Assembly (NCBI RefSeq): GCF_017303275.1
Contig: NZ_JAFKOJ010000002.1
Span: 558,001-622,000, forward strand
Direction: 5' to 3'
Length of the DNA stretch: 64,000 nucleotides
Origin: Bacillus sp. NTK034
GTDB lineage: Bacteria; Bacillota; Bacilli; Bacillales; Cytobacillaceae
Shown here: positions 17,983 to 27,809 of the stretch, in pieces
Position numbering within the stretch: position 1 is the stretch's first letter
Layout: the number at the start of each line of letters is the position of its first letter
Made by a program: the position numbers and the translations under genes
The notes under the pieces: model-generated
Database searches by the model: none
Seen by the model: the letters and a program-made list of their open reading frames with translations, nothing else
Told to the model about the DNA's origin: nothing

Positions 17983-19548
17983 ATGTCCAAATTTCTGAAA
18001 GGTACCATGATCCTGCTTGCTGCAGGCCTGGTGACCAGGGTCCTGGGCTTTATAAACAGAATTGTCATTGCCCGATTTATTGGCGAAGAAGGCGTTGGCC
18101 TTTATATGATGGCTTTTCCCACCATGATTCTTGTCGTCACCATCACACAGCTTGGGCTGCCGGTTGCAATTTCTAAGAATGTGGCAGAGGCGGAGGCAAG
18201 GGGAGATACAGCAAAAATCAAGAAAATATTAGTTGTTTCTTTAGCGACGACTATCTCACTTTCAATTGTTTTCACTCCTGCTTTAATTTTGCTTGCTCCA
18301 TTATTATCAGATACACTCTTTACTGATGACCGCACACAGCTGCCATTGATGGCAATCGCTCCTATCGTGCCGATCATTGCAGTTTCTTCTGTCATCCGGG
18401 GTTATTTCCAGGGCAGACAGAATATGAAGCCTGCTGCCTATTCCCAGATGATTGAACAGATAGTCCGAATCAGCCTGATCGCTTTGATGACAAAATCATT
18501 TCTGCCATACGGAATTGAGTATGCGGCAGCAGGAGCCATGCTGGCAGCTGTCATTGGAGAGCTTGCATCATTGCTTTATTTAATGACCACATTTAAGCTT
18601 AAGAAGAAATTCAGAGTCAGGAAACAATTTTTTCAATTTGTTTCTTCCGGAAAAAGTACATTTAACGAATTGATGACCGTTGCCCTTCCAACGACAGGCA
18701 GCAGAATGATCGGTTCAGTCGCCTGGTTTTTTGAACCGATTGTGGTAGCGCAGAGTCTTGCACTTGCAGGGGTGGCGGCAGCGGCGGCTACAAAGCAATA
18801 TGGTGCTCTTACCGGCTTTGCCATGCCTCTTCTAATGCTTCCATCGTTTATTACTTATTCTTTGTCAACATCTCTTGTTCCGGCTATCAGCGAAGCAAAT
18901 TCCCAAAATAATATGCGCCTGATCGAATACCGGCTTCAGCAGGCACTCCGGTTTGCATTTATTACTGGCGGCCTGGCAGTGGTGGTTCTTTATGTCCTTT
19001 CCGATCAATTGATGGAAGTAATGTACGGCTCCTCAAGCGGTTCTCATTTTATTAAATTGATGGCCCCTTTTTTTCTGTTTTATTATTATCAAGGACCTCT
19101 TCAGGCAACTTTACAGGCATTAAATATGGCCCGTGCCGCAATGATCAACAGCCTGATTGGCGCTGTCGTTAAAACGGCAGTCATCTTTCTTCTTGCCAGC
19201 CAGCCTGCATTTGGCATCAATGGTGTTGCGATGGGAATTCTCACCGGCACAGTCCTGGTGACAATGCTTCACTTTGCAACAGTACTGAAAGCTATTTCGT
19301 TTACTTTTTTCGTCAGGGACTATCTAAAGACGTTTATTGCCATGTTTTTGTCAGGAGGCATTGGCTTCTGGATGCTCAGAGATTTACTTTCGCCTGACTT
19401 GAATACAGCAATAAGGGTTATTGTGATTTCTTCCGCCATCACTGCTGCATATATAATTTTCTTATTATTTTTTAAGCTCATTAAAAAGAATGATTTAATT
19501 CGGATTCCATGGATTGGCAGGCTGTTATCAAGGTTTGCATTTAGATAA
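17983..19548 (+). CDS. spoVB: stage V sporulation protein B (MurJ-like lipid flippase)
   Basis: Polytopic membrane protein of the MOP/MviN superfamily needed for spore cortex synthesis, probably flipping lipid II in the mother cell. 521 aa with about 14 predicted membrane helices; the N-terminus KFLKGTMILLAAGLVTRVLG is typical. Conserved stretches include FQGRQNMKPAAYSQMIEQIVR and MLPSFITYSLSTSLVPAISE. ATG start with GGGAG upstream. Divergent from comN. A sigma-E promoter is expected from B. subtilis, but I could not place one with confidence. Confidence 0.95.
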   Translation: MSKFLKGTMILLAAGLVTRVLGFINRIVIARFIGEEGVGLYMMAFPTMILVVTITQLGLPVAISKNVAEAEARGDTAKIKKILVVSLATTISLSIVFTPALILLAPLLSDTLFTDDRTQLPLMAIAPIVPIIAVSSVIRGYFQGRQNMKPAAYSQMIEQIVRISLIALMTKSFLPYGIEYAAAGAMLAAVIGELASLLYLMTTFKLKKKFRVRKQFFQFVSSGKSTFNELMTVALPTTGSRMIGSVAWFFEPIVVAQSLALAGVAAAAATKQYGALTGFAMPLLMLPSFITYSLSTSLVPAISEANSQNNMRLIEYRLQQALRFAFITGGLAVVVLYVLSDQLMEVMYGSSSGSHFIKLMAPFFLFYYYQGPLQATLQALNMARAAMINSLIGAVVKTAVIFLLASQPAFGINGVAMGILTGTVLVTMLHFATVLKAISFTFFVRDYLKTFIAMFLSGGIGFWMLRDLLSPDLNTAIRVIVISSAITAAYIIFLLFFKLIKKNDLIRIPWIGRLLSRFAFR

Positions 19549-19565
19549 ATTGCCTTTATCAGCAG

Positions 19566-19600
19566 GGTCAGCTCAACAACTGGCATATCTTGAGCTGACC
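19566..19600 (+). terminator. terminator after spoVB
   Basis: Perfect 10-bp arms GGTCAGCTCA / TGAGCTGACC separated by 15 nt, followed by ATTATTTATTT. The T-run is interrupted, but the position just past spoVB fits. Confidence 0.65.
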
Positions 19601-19605
19601 ATTAT

Positions 19606-20256
19606 TTATTTCCTTTCGTCAAGCAGATCTACATAAAATTGGCCATTTTCATAGCTGCAGAATGATATATTGGATAACTCTTTATACCCCTCTTTTCTAA
19701 GCTCCTGACGCAGCCAAAAGTCACTTTTATTTATCGTTTCCAAATTAGTTTTCTGAATTGTGCCATCTATAATTAGAGGGATCGTAATCCCCCCCTCTTT
19801 GCTGTCCTTTTTTTCAAACACTGATAAAGTACCGGAAGATTCAAGGATGGCAAATTCAACATCAGAGATTTTGGCAATATCTTTTTCTCTTAACTGCAGG
19901 AGCAGGTCATCAAAGTTATACCGCTGTTTCCGCATGGCATTTTCATCAATTTTTCCTTTATTAATAATAATGGTCGGTTTGCCATCAACGACATCCCTGA
20001 ACGTTTTGCTCTTCAGGGAAAATAGGGCCAGCACAATCTGCACAACCATCAAAAGGAGCATCGGCAGCACATTCTTTAAGATTTCTGAATCCGGAGTTTC
20101 AATCGCCACTACTGCAAGTTCAGCAATCATGATATAGACGACTAAATCCAGGATGCTTAATTCACCAATTTCTCTTTTGCCCATTAGTCTAAAAATGAGA
20201 AGAATGACTGCATAGAGAAATAATGTTCTTCCTACAATGATTAGATATTCTTCCAC
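19606..20256 (-). CDS. yrbG: DUF421 (YetF/YcaP-type) membrane protein, YrbG-like
   Basis: A 216-aa protein with three N-terminal membrane helices (about 5-90; GRTLFLYAVILLIFRLMGKRE) and a cytoplasmic DUF421 tail containing KPTIIINKGKIDENAMRK and the C-terminal LRKEGYKELSNISFCSYE. Family members are linked to spore germination or membrane integrity in Bacillus, but the biochemical role is unknown. Start taken as GTG 20256, 10 nt after AAAGGAG; the ATG at 20301 would add 15 poorly supported residues. B. subtilis has yrbG beside spoVB. Confidence 0.8.
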   Translation of the reverse strand: MEEYLIIVGRTLFLYAVILLIFRLMGKREIGELSILDLVVYIMIAELAVVAIETPDSEILKNVLPMLLLMVVQIVLALFSLKSKTFRDVVDGKPTIIINKGKIDENAMRKQRYNFDDLLLQLREKDIAKISDVEFAILESSGTLSVFEKKDSKEGGITIPLIIDGTIQKTNLETINKSDFWLRQELRKEGYKELSNISFCSYENGQFYVDLLDERK

Positions 20257-20453
20257 TTTTACAGCACTCCTTTTGATGCAATCCTTTATATCCTGCCGCA
20301 TATTGGAACTTTTATGATTTTATCAGATTTTTTCTTTGAACATTTTCGATTCTATTTTTTCATTGTGTGAATATGCTTGTACTAAGGATTAAGCTGAATA
20401 GCCTCTGGGTAAAAGCTGTTCCTATTTACTGATTCAGAAGGGAGAGGATCAAT

Positions 20454-20840
20454 ATAGAAGAGTCAAAGAACTTCGGGAGCGCCGTACTTTATGGAATTAT
20501 CGCCATTTTTGCCATTGCTGTAGCGGGCAGTCTCGTTTTTTCACTGCTGCTGCGGTTTACCTCGCTGCAGGAGTCTTCCCTGCAGTATATTATTACTGCT
20601 GTTTCGTTTGTTTCTCTTTTTGCGGGCGGGTTCATATCCGGAGGTAAAGGGAAGCAAAAAGGCTGGCTGCTTGGAGGCTTGACCGGCCTAATTTACTCAA
20701 TTGTTATTTTTCTATTTCAATATTTGGGACATGACAGTTTATTTGATATGGAGCAAATGATATACCACACCTGTTTCACGCTGACAGCGATGATGGGCGG
20801 TATATTGGGAGTAAATCTCAACAACAGAAGAACAGCTTAA
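20454..20840 (+). CDS. yrzE: TIGR04086-family membrane protein (YrzE-like) with non-canonical AUA start
   Basis: 128 codons in a clean frame with four predicted membrane helices (FGSAVLYGIIAIFAIAVAG, then about 45-65, 70-92 and 105-122), matching the YrzE/TIGR04086 family and its place between spoVB and yajC. The frame has no ATG, GTG or TTG near its beginning: a stop lies at 20430 and the expected start position, 6-7 nt after GGGAGAGG, is ATA. The next in-frame ATG is near the C-terminus. It may start at AUA, or be a start-codon mutant or a sequence error. Function unknown. Confidence 0.72.
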   Translation: MEESKNFGSAVLYGIIAIFAIAVAGSLVFSLLLRFTSLQESSLQYIITAVSFVSLFAGGFISGGKGKQKGWLLGGLTGLIYSIVIFLFQYLGHDSLFDMEQMIYHTCFTLTAMMGGILGVNLNNRRTA

Positions 20841-20878
20841 AAAAGAAGGTCCTGAAATTCAGGACCTTCTTTTTTTGA
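20841..20878. terminator. bidirectional terminator between yrzE and yajC
   Basis: Stem AAGAAGGTCCT / AGGACCTTCTT with an A-run before and a T-run after, so it can work for both convergent genes. Confidence 0.9.
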
Positions 20879-20880
20879 TA

Positions 20881-21165
20881 TTAAGATTTTGCTAATGCAT
20901 CGCCAGTTGCCTGCGTTACTTCGCGGATCGCTGCACGATCGTATGTAAGACGGCTTCCGTCACCACATTTAATAACCACTTTGTCTTCGTCGATGGCATC
21001 AACGAATCCATGAAGGCCGCCGATTGTAACAACCTTATCTCCCTTTTTCAAATCACTCTGCATTTGCTGAACCGCCTTTTGGCGTTTCTGCTGCGGACGA
21101 ATTAACAGGAAATAGAATAAAACAAACATCAGCAATAATGGTCCTAATGTTCCTAAAAGCTCCAT
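20881..21165 (-). CDS. yajC: preprotein translocase subunit YajC
   Basis: Small membrane component of the SecDF-YajC complex; 94 aa. One N-terminal membrane helix (LGPLLLMFVLFYFLLIRPQ) ends in the family signature IRPQQKRQK, followed by a compact cytoplasmic domain with DLKKGDKVVTIGGLHG. Start ATG 21165 with GGGGGG upstream; the longer TTG start lies on that site. Precedes tgt in reverse order, with yajC downstream of tgt, as in many bacteria. Confidence 0.95.
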   Translation of the reverse strand: MELLGTLGPLLLMFVLFYFLLIRPQQKRQKAVQQMQSDLKKGDKVVTIGGLHGFVDAIDEDKVVIKCGDGSRLTYDRAAIREVTQATGDALAKS

Positions 21166-21236
21166 AGTTTTCCCCCCTTTCAAAGATTGTCTGACTTTAA
21201 GGAAGAGCTGCTCCTTAAATGAACTCTCTTTTTTTA

Positions 21237-22379
<1,143 letters not shown>

Positions 22380-22397
22380 TCAGTTCTCCTTCCATTT

Positions 22398-22445
22398 AAA
22401 GCGCAGAGCGCCCGCTTATCGGCGCTCGGAGCTAGACAGTTATCG
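22398..22445 (-). repeat. palindromic intergenic repeat between queA and tgt
   Basis: Minus strand begins ACTGTCTAGCTCCGAGCGCC and ends GGGCGCTCTGCGCTTT, with arms GAGCGCC / GGGCGCTC around GATAAGC. The ends resemble those of the copies at 5323-5362 and 47748-47812. Confidence 0.65.
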
Positions 22446-22467
22446 AAGTTCAGAGATAACCTATTTA

Positions 22468-23496
22468 TTAAATAATGAGCATAGCATCTCCAAAGCTGAA
22501 GAATCGATAACGTTCCTCCACCGCCTGATTATAGGCATTCAGAACGTTCTCACGGCCTGCCAGTGCACTTACAAGCATAATCAAGGTCGATTTAGGCAGA
22601 TGAAAATTCGTAATCATGCCATCAATCGCTTTAAATTCATAGCCTGGATAAATGAAAATATCTGTCCAGCCGCTTGCTTCCTCAAATCGGCCATTATGCA
22701 TGGAAGCAATGGTTTCTAAAGTTCTCGTGGATGTAGTCCCCACACTGATAATTCTTCCTCCCTGCTCACGCACTTCATTCAATAGCCGTGCAGTTCCTTC
22801 TGTTACCTGGTAAAATTCAGCGTGCATTTCATGCTTATTCAAATCCTCCACACTCACCGGCCTGAAAGTTCCCAGACCAACGTGCAGAGTAATAAAAGCA
22901 ATATGCACACCCATTTCCTTAATCTCTTCAAGGAGCTGTTCAGTAAAATGAAGGCCTGCTGTTGGAGCTGCAGCAGAACCGCGCTCCCGGGCAAATACAG
23001 TCTGATAACGGTCACGATCATCTAGCTGCTCCTTAATATAAGGAGGCAATGGCATTTCTCCCAATTGCTCCAGCACCTCATAGAATATCCCGTCATACTT
23101 AAACTCCAGTACCCTGCCGCCATGATCTGAAACTCCAGTGCAAACAGCAGTCAAATTGCCGTTTCCAAACGTTATCTCTGTCCCTTCTTTCACTCTCTTG
23201 GCTGGCTTGACCAGCGTTTCCCATACATCCCCTTCAAGCTGTTTGAGAAGAAGCACCTCTATTTTCGCACCAGTGCCTGTTTTTTCTCCAAACAGCCTGG
23301 CAGGAAGGACCTTTGTGTCGTTCAGCACAAGACAATCTCCAGCTTTGAGATTATTCTTAATATCTTTAAAAACACTATGCTGAATATTTCCGGTTTTTTT
23401 ATCGAGGACCATTAGCCTGCTGCTTGTCCGATCAGCCAAAGGCGTTTGTGCAATTAATTCCTCAGGCAAATGAAAATCAAACCAATCTACTTTCAT
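22468..23496 (-). CDS. queA: S-adenosylmethionine:tRNA ribosyltransferase-isomerase
   Basis: Transfers and isomerises the ribosyl group of SAM to preQ1-tRNA, forming epoxyqueuosine. 342 aa. N-terminal [17 protein letters not shown], then [16 protein letters not shown] and [12 protein letters not shown] are family signatures; the C-terminus has [22 protein letters not shown] start with GAGGGTGA. Followed by tgt after a 90-bp gap holding a repeat, so coupling with tgt may be looser than in B. subtilis. Confidence 0.96.
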   Translation of the reverse strand: MKVDWFDFHLPEELIAQTPLADRTSSRLMVLDKKTGNIQHSVFKDIKNNLKAGDCLVLNDTKVLPARLFGEKTGTGAKIEVLLLKQLEGDVWETLVKPAKRVKEGTEITFGNGNLTAVCTGVSDHGGRVLEFKYDGIFYEVLEQLGEMPLPPYIKEQLDDRDRYQTVFARERGSAAAPTAGLHFTEQLLEEIKEMGVHIAFITLHVGLGTFRPVSVEDLNKHEMHAEFYQVTEGTARLLNEVREQGGRIISVGTTSTRTLETIASMHNGRFEEASGWTDIFIYPGYEFKAIDGMITNFHLPKSTLIMLVSALAGRENVLNAYNQAVEERYRFFSFGDAMLII

Positions 23497-23523
23497 GATG
23501 TCACCCTCTGTTATTCATATAGA

Positions 23524-23730
23524 CTACCGGAACCTGCCAATAAAATAAAAGATGGCAGAAAGGATAACACTGATCAAAATCGATGTAACGACTGGAAAAT
23601 AAAATGTCGTATTGCCTTTCTTGATCACTATATCCCCCGGCAGCTTGCCAATATTAATAAACTGGCTTATAAATCCGATGGCAAAAATGATGGCACCAAT
23701 GACCATCAGCCACTTTGATATGCCGCTCAA
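23524..23730 (-). CDS. yrzS: DUF2905 membrane protein (YrzS)
   Basis: 68 aa, two membrane helices ([18 protein letters not shown] and [15 protein letters not shown]) around the DUF2905 motif [19 protein letters not shown]. Starts with TTG overlapping the ruvB stop (TTGA), with GGAGGTG inside ruvB, so it is translationally coupled. Function unknown; B. subtilis has it in the same place. Confidence 0.85.
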   Translation of the reverse strand: MSGISKWLMVIGAIIFAIGFISQFINIGKLPGDIVIKKGNTTFYFPVVTSILISVILSAIFYFIGRFR

Positions 23731-24728
23731 TCAGCAGGCACCTCCATCTGAAAATGGCGGTACACCAGGTCCGTTACAATTCTTCCTCTTGGTGTCCGCT
23801 GAAGAAACCCAATCTGCAATAAATATGGTTCATAAACATCTTCAATCGTGTGCGCTTCTTCTCCAATGGTTGCTGCAATTGTTTCAAGGCCAACAGGTCC
23901 GCCGCGGAATTTTTCTATAATCCCTCTTAATAATTTATGGTCAATATGGTCAAGGCCTAAACGGTCAACCTGCAAAAGCTCCAAAGCTTCCCTGGCCAGC
24001 GTTTCATCAATCCGGCCATCTGCTTTGACCTGGGCAAAATCCCGGACTCTCCGGAGGAGCCTGTTTGCAATTCTAGGCGTGCCTCTTGACCTTCTGGCCA
24101 CCTCAATAGCGGCTTGTATATCTATACCTGTATCAAGAACCTCAGCTGTGCGGACAACAATATCCGTCAGCTGCTCTTCTGAGTAGTATTCAAGTCTGCT
24201 GAGAACTCCAAAACGGTCCCTTAACGGAGCCGATAACGACCCTGCCCTTGTAGTCGCGCCAACCAGTGTAAAAGGTGGCAAATCCAGTCTGACTGATCTG
24301 GCACTTGGCCCTTTTCCGATTACAATATCCAGACAAAAGTCCTCCATTGCCGGATAAAGAACTTCTTCAATCGAACGCGGCAAGCGATGAATTTCATCAA
24401 TAAACAGGACATCACCCGGTTCCAAAGCCGTCAGGATCGCCGCCAAATCACCAGGCCTTTCAATGGCGGGGCCTGCAGTGGTTCTGATATTTACGCCCAT
24501 TTCATTGGCAATAATGGCAGCCAGTGTAGTTTTCCCCAATCCAGGCGGTCCATATAGAAGGACATGATCTAAGGTCTCCTCGCGTATTCTCGCAGCTTTG
24601 ATAAAGATCTCGAGGTTCTCCTTTACTTTATCCTGTCCAATATACTGCTTTAGTGTCTGCGGGCGCAGACTCTGTTCGAATGAAAGATCCTGAAGACCGG
24701 CTTCACCGGATATTATCCGCTCTTCCAT
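23727..24728 (-). CDS. ruvB: Holliday junction branch migration helicase RuvB
   Basis: AAA+ motor driving branch migration with RuvA; 333 aa. Walker [12 protein letters not shown] (about 59-69), Walker B FIDEIHRL (about 108-115), sensor region VGATTRAG and C-terminal winged helix ending [19 protein letters not shown] start with AAGGTGATT. Downstream partner of ruvA, separated by 52 bp. Confidence 0.97.
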   Translation of the reverse strand: MEERIISGEAGLQDLSFEQSLRPQTLKQYIGQDKVKENLEIFIKAARIREETLDHVLLYGPPGLGKTTLAAIIANEMGVNIRTTAGPAIERPGDLAAILTALEPGDVLFIDEIHRLPRSIEEVLYPAMEDFCLDIVIGKGPSARSVRLDLPPFTLVGATTRAGSLSAPLRDRFGVLSRLEYYSEEQLTDIVVRTAEVLDTGIDIQAAIEVARRSRGTPRIANRLLRRVRDFAQVKADGRIDETLAREALELLQVDRLGLDHIDHKLLRGIIEKFRGGPVGLETIAATIGEEAHTIEDVYEPYLLQIGFLQRTPRGRIVTDLVYRHFQMEVPAD

Positions 24729-24780
24729 ACATAATCACCTTCTTAATATCAGCTTAAATGAATCGGACTCTTCCAATAAA

Positions 24781-25392
24781 TTATAGTTTTAAAAGCTTTT
24801 GCAGAGCCTTCTTTATGTATTGGTCCGTTGTAAGCTTTTCCTTCTTCAGTTCCGGCGTAATCTTTTTCAGTTCCTTATCTGAGTATCCCAGCACTTTTAA
24901 TGCAAGCAAAGCTTCTTCCAGGTCCCCCGCAGGCCCGCTTTCATCCTGAAGTTTATCCGGTGAAAACAGATTAGGGAAAAAGTCAGGTACAATATCCGGC
25001 AGCTTCCCTTTAAGATCAAGAATCATTTGTCTCGCTGTTTTCTTTCCGACTCCAGGAAACTTAACGAGGAATGCTTCATCTTCATTTTCAATCGCCTGCA
25101 CCACCTGTTCCGGTTCACCCGAAGCAAGAATTGCAAGAGCTCCCTTCGGCCCAATGCCGGTAACATTCAGCAGCTTGGTAAACAGAGTCTTCTCCTCCCG
25201 AGTCTGAAAGCCGTACAATGCCATAATATCTTCCCGTACATAATGATACGTGAATATCCTGACCTCCTGCCCGAACTCCGGGGTATAGCTAAATGGATTT
25301 GGCGTTAATATCTGATAGCCAATACCATTGTTTTCAATAACCACATATTCCGGTCCGATAAAATCCAGCTTGCCTCTTACAAATTCAAACAA
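24781..25392 (-). CDS. ruvA: Holliday junction DNA-binding protein RuvA
   Basis: Tetrameric Holliday junction binder; 203 aa. OB-fold N-terminus (about 1-62), helix-hairpin-helix motifs [16 protein letters not shown] and [18 protein letters not shown] (about 70-130), then a C-terminal domain that contacts RuvB (about 150-203). Starts at a TTG with GAGGAGA upstream. Forms an operon with ruvB. Confidence 0.97.
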   Translation of the reverse strand: MFEFVRGKLDFIGPEYVVIENNGIGYQILTPNPFSYTPEFGQEVRIFTYHYVREDIMALYGFQTREEKTLFTKLLNVTGIGPKGALAILASGEPEQVVQAIENEDEAFLVKFPGVGKKTARQMILDLKGKLPDIVPDFFPNLFSPDKLQDESGPAGDLEEALLALKVLGYSDKELKKITPELKKEKLTTDQYIKKALQKLLKL

Positions 25393-25541
25393 TGCCTTTC
25401 TCTCCTCTGATTTAACTGTACCTCATTGTACCATATTATATTTAGGCACGAAGAATAAAACGCTGAAGGAGGCGGGGACAGCTGCGGCTGAAGTCTGCAC
25501 GATGCAGTACGCCCTAAATCAGCCAATCCCTTTAACTCATT

Positions 25542-26105
25542 CTATAAATTAACGTCCACTTTTATCAATTGCTTCCCGCCTTTTTCAATGCCAAGATAGC
25601 GCAGGGTTTCAGCGGAAGAGTGATGATTATAAATGGACATAATGATTGAAATGGCAATTCCTTTTCTATATGCATGATAGCCAAATGTTTTTCGAAGTGT
25701 ATGTGTTCCAATTTTCCCGGGAATTCCAGCTTCCTTTGCAGCATTATTAATGATTCGATAGGCCTGCTGGCGGGTAATGGGCTGGTTATTCTTTTTGGAT
25801 TTGAAAATATAATCACATTCGGAGAAATCATGCTGAGAAAAATATTTTTTCAGTTCTTTTTTCACGCTGTTATTTAAATAAAATGCATTATTTTCATTGC
25901 TGTTGAGATCGTTCAAATAAATAAACTCTCTTATCTCCTTCCCATCCCAAACATCACTAATTTTCAGAGATAGCAAATCACTTACCCTTATGCCTGTATT
26001 TATGCCTAATACAAAAAGCAAAAGATCCCGCTGTGACTGCTGTCTTAATATCTCTTTAATTTTATTTATGCTTTTGATGTCCTTGATAGGATCAACATAT
26101 TCCAC
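25542..26105 (-). CDS. small tyrosine recombinase (YoeC-like)
   Basis: A 187-aa catalytic-domain-only integrase, lacking the N-terminal core-binding domain of full phage integrases. All catalytic residues can be read: Arg in NTGIRVSDLL, HxLR in THTLRKTFGYHA, the later His in YNHHSS and the nucleophile Tyr in LRYLGIE. Start GTG 26105 follows AGGAGGGAAT; the 41 upstream codons are non-coding. B. subtilis YoeC is a similar-sized protein elsewhere. It lies between ruvA and bofC, where strain 168 has no integrase as far as I know. An inverted repeat sits directly upstream. Confidence 0.85.
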   Translation of the reverse strand: MEYVDPIKDIKSINKIKEILRQQSQRDLLLFVLGINTGIRVSDLLSLKISDVWDGKEIREFIYLNDLNSNENNAFYLNNSVKKELKKYFSQHDFSECDYIFKSKKNNQPITRQQAYRIINNAAKEAGIPGKIGTHTLRKTFGYHAYRKGIAISIIMSIYNHHSSAETLRYLGIEKGGKQLIKVDVNL

Positions 26106-26123
26106 AAGATTCCCTCCTGCAAC

Positions 26124-26166
26124 TAATGTTACATAAGTATAAGCTATCAAAAAATAAGTAACATTA
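26124..26166. repeat. inverted repeat upstream of the recombinase gene
   Basis: Perfect 9-bp arms TAATGTTAC (26124-26132) and GTAACATTA (26158-26166), 25-nt spacer, ending 18 bp from the recombinase start. It could be an operator or a recombinase binding site. Confidence 0.6.
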
Positions 26167-26200
26167 CAAATGATTATTTGGAGTTCATTAAAAATAGAAA

Positions 26201-26229
26201 CATGCAAGAGAATTCGATTCCCTTGCATG
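26201..26229 (-). terminator. probable terminator after bofC
   Basis: Arms CATGCAAG / CTTGCATG with an additional paired core; the minus strand continues TTTCTATTTTT. It lies 14 bp past the bofC stop. Confidence 0.55.
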
Positions 26230-26242
26230 CTTCACAGCTAAT

Positions 26243-26791
26243 TCAATTCGCTTGCTTTTCACCGGCAGTATAGCTTTTAAATGTCTCCAGAACTTCCACA
26301 TATCGATCTTTTGTTACAATGGGGATTCCTTTTTTTAATTCTTCACATTTTGTGCTTTCTAATTTCCCTAAATCGATTTGAAAGAAAGACTGAATGATAT
26401 TTGTTTTTTGCGGCCTTCCATTGAAAATGGTTAATGTGCCGTCCTCAGTTACACCGAAGTACCCATTTGCTTTTAATAATGGCGATATATCATCCATTTT
26501 CATGCGGAACACCATATAATCTATATCCATATCAACAAGCTGCCATTGCTCATATTTAGACCAGAAATCTTCAAGGGTCCATATGGTTTCCTCTATCGTT
26601 TCCTGGCTCACTTCCCCATCCATATATTCTCTCTCCAAAATGACTTCCATCTTAAGCGGACCTTCAATGTGTTTTTCTGCTGCCTCAGCATATATAGAAG
26701 TATCCATAGATAAAAAGTTGAATGCATCTGTCTGGAAGAAGGGATAAAAGGAAGCAGCTACTATTAATAGCAAGCCCCATATGGTTCTCAT
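26243..26791 (-). CDS. bofC: BofC, forespore-secreted inhibitor of the pro-sigma-K checkpoint
   Basis: BofC is secreted from the forespore into the intermembrane space and inhibits the SpoIVB protease, delaying cleavage of pro-sigma-K by SpoIVFB. 182 aa with a signal peptide (MRTIWGLLLIVAASFYPFFQ), an N-terminal domain with EGPLKMEVILEREYMDGEVS and a C-terminal domain with NGYFGVTEDGTLTIFNGRP. ATG start with GAGGTGATC. The target protease complex genes spoIVFA and spoIVFB are also in this window. Confidence 0.9.
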   Translation of the reverse strand: MRTIWGLLLIVAASFYPFFQTDAFNFLSMDTSIYAEAAEKHIEGPLKMEVILEREYMDGEVSQETIEETIWTLEDFWSKYEQWQLVDMDIDYMVFRMKMDDISPLLKANGYFGVTEDGTLTIFNGRPQKTNIIQSFFQIDLGKLESTKCEELKKGIPIVTKDRYVEVLETFKSYTAGEKQAN

Positions 26792-26910
26792 GATCGATCA
26801 CCTCGATTAAATAGTAACTTCTGCACCATCCGCCTGAGCCTGTAATCCCAGATCTTTATAAGTAGTGTCACCAATATTTTCATGTTTATCCTGAAATAAT
26901 TTAATTATGT

Positions 26911-26942
26911 AAAAAGGGGCAAAGCCCAGCAGCTTTGCCCTC
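26911..26942 (-). terminator. terminator after CoxA-like gene
   Basis: Minus strand GGGCAAAGC / GCTTTGCCC with a 6-nt loop followed by CTTTTT, 13 bp past the stop codon. Confidence 0.85.
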
Positions 26943-26954
26943 TTTGCTAATTCT

Positions 26955-27698
26955 TTATTTTTCCCTGCGGAACAAACTTTTTAAATCCCAATCAATTTGC
27001 TCCCGCGGTCCGCCATCCCGAAGATTGTTATCAATGTTTCTTAAACGGCTAAACGTTCCTTCGTCTGTTACCACCGTGGCAGATCTCCCGCGCAAATATG
27101 GCTGAACAGCTTCATGAATCGCTTTTTTCGTCTGTTCTTCCTTATCATAATCATCTAAATCTACAGCAATCAAAACATCGCTTCCATAAGTAACAGACCT
27201 GACATCTTCAACGTTTGGAACTGAAGCTGCAACGTCGCCAATTTTTTCAGCAAGCTCACCCTCATAAGCCTGATAATAAGAATTTTTGGCTTGTCGTGTA
27301 TTGTCATCGAGATGCCCATGATAATTTGCATCGCTATGGCTAAAACGATTATCTCTCCGGATAAAGCTGCGATCCCTGTCAGCAAGAGGAACAGTAGGGT
27401 TTCCTGTATTTTCATTTCTGACTCTTCTTGCATTATTGTCCATTCGGTTGTAGCCGTTATTTTTTCCCTCTCCGCCCAGAGTATGATCCATCATTTCTGT
27501 CAGAGGCCCATCATTATCTGTACCATCTTCGACCCGGACATTTCCACCGCGGTTTCCGTGATTTTCATTTGAATAATACCCCATAGGCTGACCAATTTCA
27601 TTCTTACGATCAACAGATGCATCTTCATTCGTTCCGCATCCTGCCAATCCCATCGTCATGATGGCAGCCATCGGCACTGCAATTAATTTCTTGTGCAA
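26955..27698 (-). CDS. coxA: YhcN/YlaJ-family sporulation lipoprotein (CoxA/YrbB-like)
   Basis: 247-aa lipoprotein: signal peptide with lipobox GLAGC (Cys about 21), a low-complexity Asn/Asp/Arg/Gly-rich middle (about 25-125) and the YhcN/YlaJ domain (about 130-235) with VPNVEDVRSVTYGSDVLIAV. In B. subtilis the family member coxA (yrbB), a cortex-associated protein, lies between bofC/csbX and safA, the same place. Start TTG 27698 after GAGGGGG; the longer ATG frame is unsupported. The symbol is assigned by position and family and is tentative. Confidence 0.72.
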   Translation of the reverse strand: MHKKLIAVPMAAIMTMGLAGCGTNEDASVDRKNEIGQPMGYYSNENHGNRGGNVRVEDGTDNDGPLTEMMDHTLGGEGKNNGYNRMDNNARRVRNENTGNPTVPLADRDRSFIRRDNRFSHSDANYHGHLDDNTRQAKNSYYQAYEGELAEKIGDVAASVPNVEDVRSVTYGSDVLIAVDLDDYDKEEQTKKAIHEAVQPYLRGRSATVVTDEGTFSRLRNIDNNLRDGGPREQIDWDLKSLFRREK

Positions 27699-27809
27699 GC
27701 GAAAAACCCCCTCGCTAATATTACAAGCCCTGAGCATTTCTGCTCTTTCTTAGCTTGTGAGCGAAAGAAGGCTTTCATTCTGTCCATTTACGTCCAATTT
27801 TTTTGTGCA

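Noticed and set aside
25443-25541. Possible extra repeat or small gene between ruvA and the recombinase
   Set aside because: It has GC-rich stretches but neither the shared ends of the repeat family nor a supported reading frame.
26106-26228. 41-codon upstream extension of the recombinase frame
   Set aside because: Contains the inverted repeat and the bofC terminator; a good ribosome-binding site precedes the inner GTG.
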